Part shown: positions 62,789 through 64,000 of the stretch, in pieces
Position numbering within the stretch: position 1 is the first letter of the stretch
How the letters are laid out: each line of letters begins with the position of its first letter
Source of the DNA: Bog-756 sp963699105
GTDB lineage: Bacteria; Actinomycetota; Acidimicrobiia; Acidimicrobiales; RAAP-2
Length of the DNA: 64,000 bases
Assembly (NCBI GenBank): GCA_963699105.1
Contig: CAVOTI010000004.1
Span: forward strand, 248,001 to 312,000
Direction of reading: 5' to 3'
Program-made: the position numbers and the translations under genes
Notes under the pieces: generated by a model
Database searches by the model: none
What the model was told of the DNA's origin: nothing
The model's input: only the letters and a program-made list of their open reading frames with translations

Positions 62789-64000
62789 CTACGAAGACAG
62801 GCGGACAACCTGGTGGAAGTCCGCAATAGCCACCACCGAGCCACTGGTATTGACGGCAATTCCCCGAAAATCGGCGTCGGATCCGGGGTCCGCGGCAGCC
62901 GACAGGCCGGTGTAGACGACACCGGACGTGGGGGCTGGGGCACAATCCACGCCGGGTGCGCATGCAGCTGACGCGGCTTCCCAAGCTGCGAGGTTGATGT
63001 AGCCAATTGTCGAAACCGATCCGAATGTCGGCCGAGGGTCGTCGGACAGGCTGAAGTAGAGCCTGCTGCCCGAAATGGTGAGGCCGTATCCCTCCTCGGT
63101 GTCAGAGGTCACCGGGAGCTTCGACTGGTCGATCGTTCCCGTTGCCTTGTTGATCCTGACCAGATCATCGTCCCCGTAGTCGATGGCATAGACATAGTGC
63201 CCGTCCGCCGCGACCTGCCACGGCTCGGCCCCATACGGCGAATAGGTGTTGTTCGATGAATAGGCATAGGGCGTGAACACGCCTGTGGCGGTGTCGAACT
63301 CCTCGATGCGGCTGCCGAAAAGGTCGCTCACCCACAAGTCCGAACCATTGGGGTCGACTGCTATCTCGGCGGGAAGATCGTTCTGTGGCCAGACAATCTG
63401 CTCGTAGCTCGCGGCCCCGCTGAGGGAGTAGTCATCGGGACAACTCTCACCGACTTGTGCGGGTGAGAAGGATCCGAGGGAGGGTTGGCCGTCCACCGGG
63501 TCGGACTCGGTGAACCACACCCGGGTCTTCTTGCCGGTGCCGGTGATGGCAATGCCGATCACCTCGTTGTCGTTCCCCGGAACGAGATAGGTGCAAAAGC
63601 CAGCGGTACGGAGGTCATAGGCCACGATCTCGGAGTGGTTGGCAACGGTCCCACCCGGAAAGAGCTCCCAGCCGCCTTGGGTGAACCAGACCATCTTGCC
63701 TGCATACACAACCTGCTCACTGAGGGCGCTGGCGCCGCTCGCGGAGCAGGGAGTCGAGAAGCAATAAGCGAATGGCTGGTCGGCGATGTCAGCTGGATCG
63801 GCAATCTGCACTGTCGACTTGTCGACACTCTTTCCGAGAGCATCACTGAACTCGCTGGTGTTCCAGATGGTGTCGGCACCGGAGAAGGCGACGTCTAGCG
63901 GATTTCCACCTGTCTGCGGCATGGTCTCTACCCTACGGAAATCCTGCTTGTAGTTGATGGCGGTCCACTGTGCCGCAACGGTTAGTGCCACCTGAGCGTA
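62789..64000 (-). CDS. Beta-propeller-like protein, truncated at the right window edge
   Basis: At least 400 residues, with the frame open to the edge (a GTG at 63991 may or may not be the start). Repeated segments such as NHSEIVAYDLRTAGFCTYLV, IAITGTGKKTRVWFTESDPV, EIAVDPNGSDLWVSDLFGSR, IEEFDTATGVFTPY and VAADGHYVYAIDYGDDDLVR match virginiamycin B lyase/SMP-30-like beta-propellers. Repeated aspartates at blade ends fit that fold. It is probably secreted, but the N-terminus is outside the window. The enzymatic role is unknown. Confidence 0.75.
   Translation of the reverse strand, partial: YAQVALTVAAQWTAINYKQDFRRVETMPQTGGNPLDVAFSGADTIWNTSEFSDALGKSVDKSTVQIADPADIADQPFAYCFSTPCSASGASALSEQVVYAGKMVWFTQGGWELFPGGTVANHSEIVAYDLRTAGFCTYLVPGNDNEVIGIAITGTGKKTRVWFTESDPVDGQPSLGSFSPAQVGESCPDDYSLSGAASYEQIVWPQNDLPAEIAVDPNGSDLWVSDLFGSRIEEFDTATGVFTPYAYSSNNTYSPYGAEPWQVAADGHYVYAIDYGDDDLVRINKATGTIDQSKLPVTSDTEEGYGLTISGSRLYFSLSDDPRPTFGSVSTIGYINLAAWEAASAACAPGVDCAPAPTSGVVYTGLSAAADPGSDADFRGIAVNTSGSVVAIADFHQVVRLSS

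Overview
The window looks like the chromosome of a high-G+C actinobacterium, most likely of the Acidimicrobiia or a neighbouring uncultured lineage. The reasons are frequent GTG and TTG starts, an MmpS-like protein whose N-terminus carries two actinobacterial GPGWW...DGxWYPP repeats, a mycoredoxin-type glutaredoxin, an F420-type luciferase-like oxidoreductase, a TIGR03085 (mycothiol-type) protein, an ECF42-type sigma factor next to a YCII/DGPF protein, and two P450s. No rRNA, tRNA, CRISPR or phage genes were seen.

Positions 1 to about 22,200 are compact and very G+C-rich. They hold: an MmpS-like membrane protein; a pRiA4b ORF-3 family protein; a duplicated helical protein; a TetR regulator; a PfpI-type protein; a CYTH-CHAD protein; an iron-containing redox enzyme; a reverse-strand group (GH15 glucosidase with frameshifts, VOC protein, 61-residue DWPDWYA protein coupled to a FAD/NAD disulfide oxidoreductase); then forward genes for a cupin, a peroxiredoxin-like protein, a VOC protein, a universal stress protein, a membrane protein, an aldolase-like protein, a second peroxiredoxin-like protein that has lost its cysteine, the YCII/sigma pair, a DUF2332 protein and an aldo/keto reductase. 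The theme is redox and stress metabolism.

From about 22,500 to 42,300 the DNA is visibly less G+C-rich and more loosely packed. It carries secreted proteins (a 57-residue peptide with an alpha/beta hydrolase, a GH16-like protein, a sedolisin protease), small-molecule oxidoreductases, a Doc-type toxin-antitoxin pair with a clear operator, a dead VOC gene, an MFS exporter, a P450 gene fragment, and a GlcD-like oxidase coupled to a frameshifted TPP enzyme.

From 42,300 to 50,000 is a mobile-element zone with three different insertion sequences: IS3 (42,982-44,268), an intact IS1595 element with 23-bp inverted repeats and an 8-bp target duplication (45,347-46,445), and an IS256 element that seems to enclose a DUF3024 gene (48,071-49,867). 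From 50,000 to the end are a PAS-PAS-GGDEF protein, two P450s, more secreted proteins, small zinc-ribbon proteins, a ComM/YifB remnant, and a beta-propeller protein running off the right edge.

The most notable unexplained signal is a family of about a dozen small hairpins, CTCAGC-N7-GCTGAG, always with a 7-nt loop, found only between genes and only from 24.7 kb rightwards, several as close pairs. Other points of interest are the cysteine-less peroxiredoxin paralogue, the DUF3024 passenger gene, the tiny secreted peptide operon, and repeated single-base frameshifts in otherwise intact enzymes.
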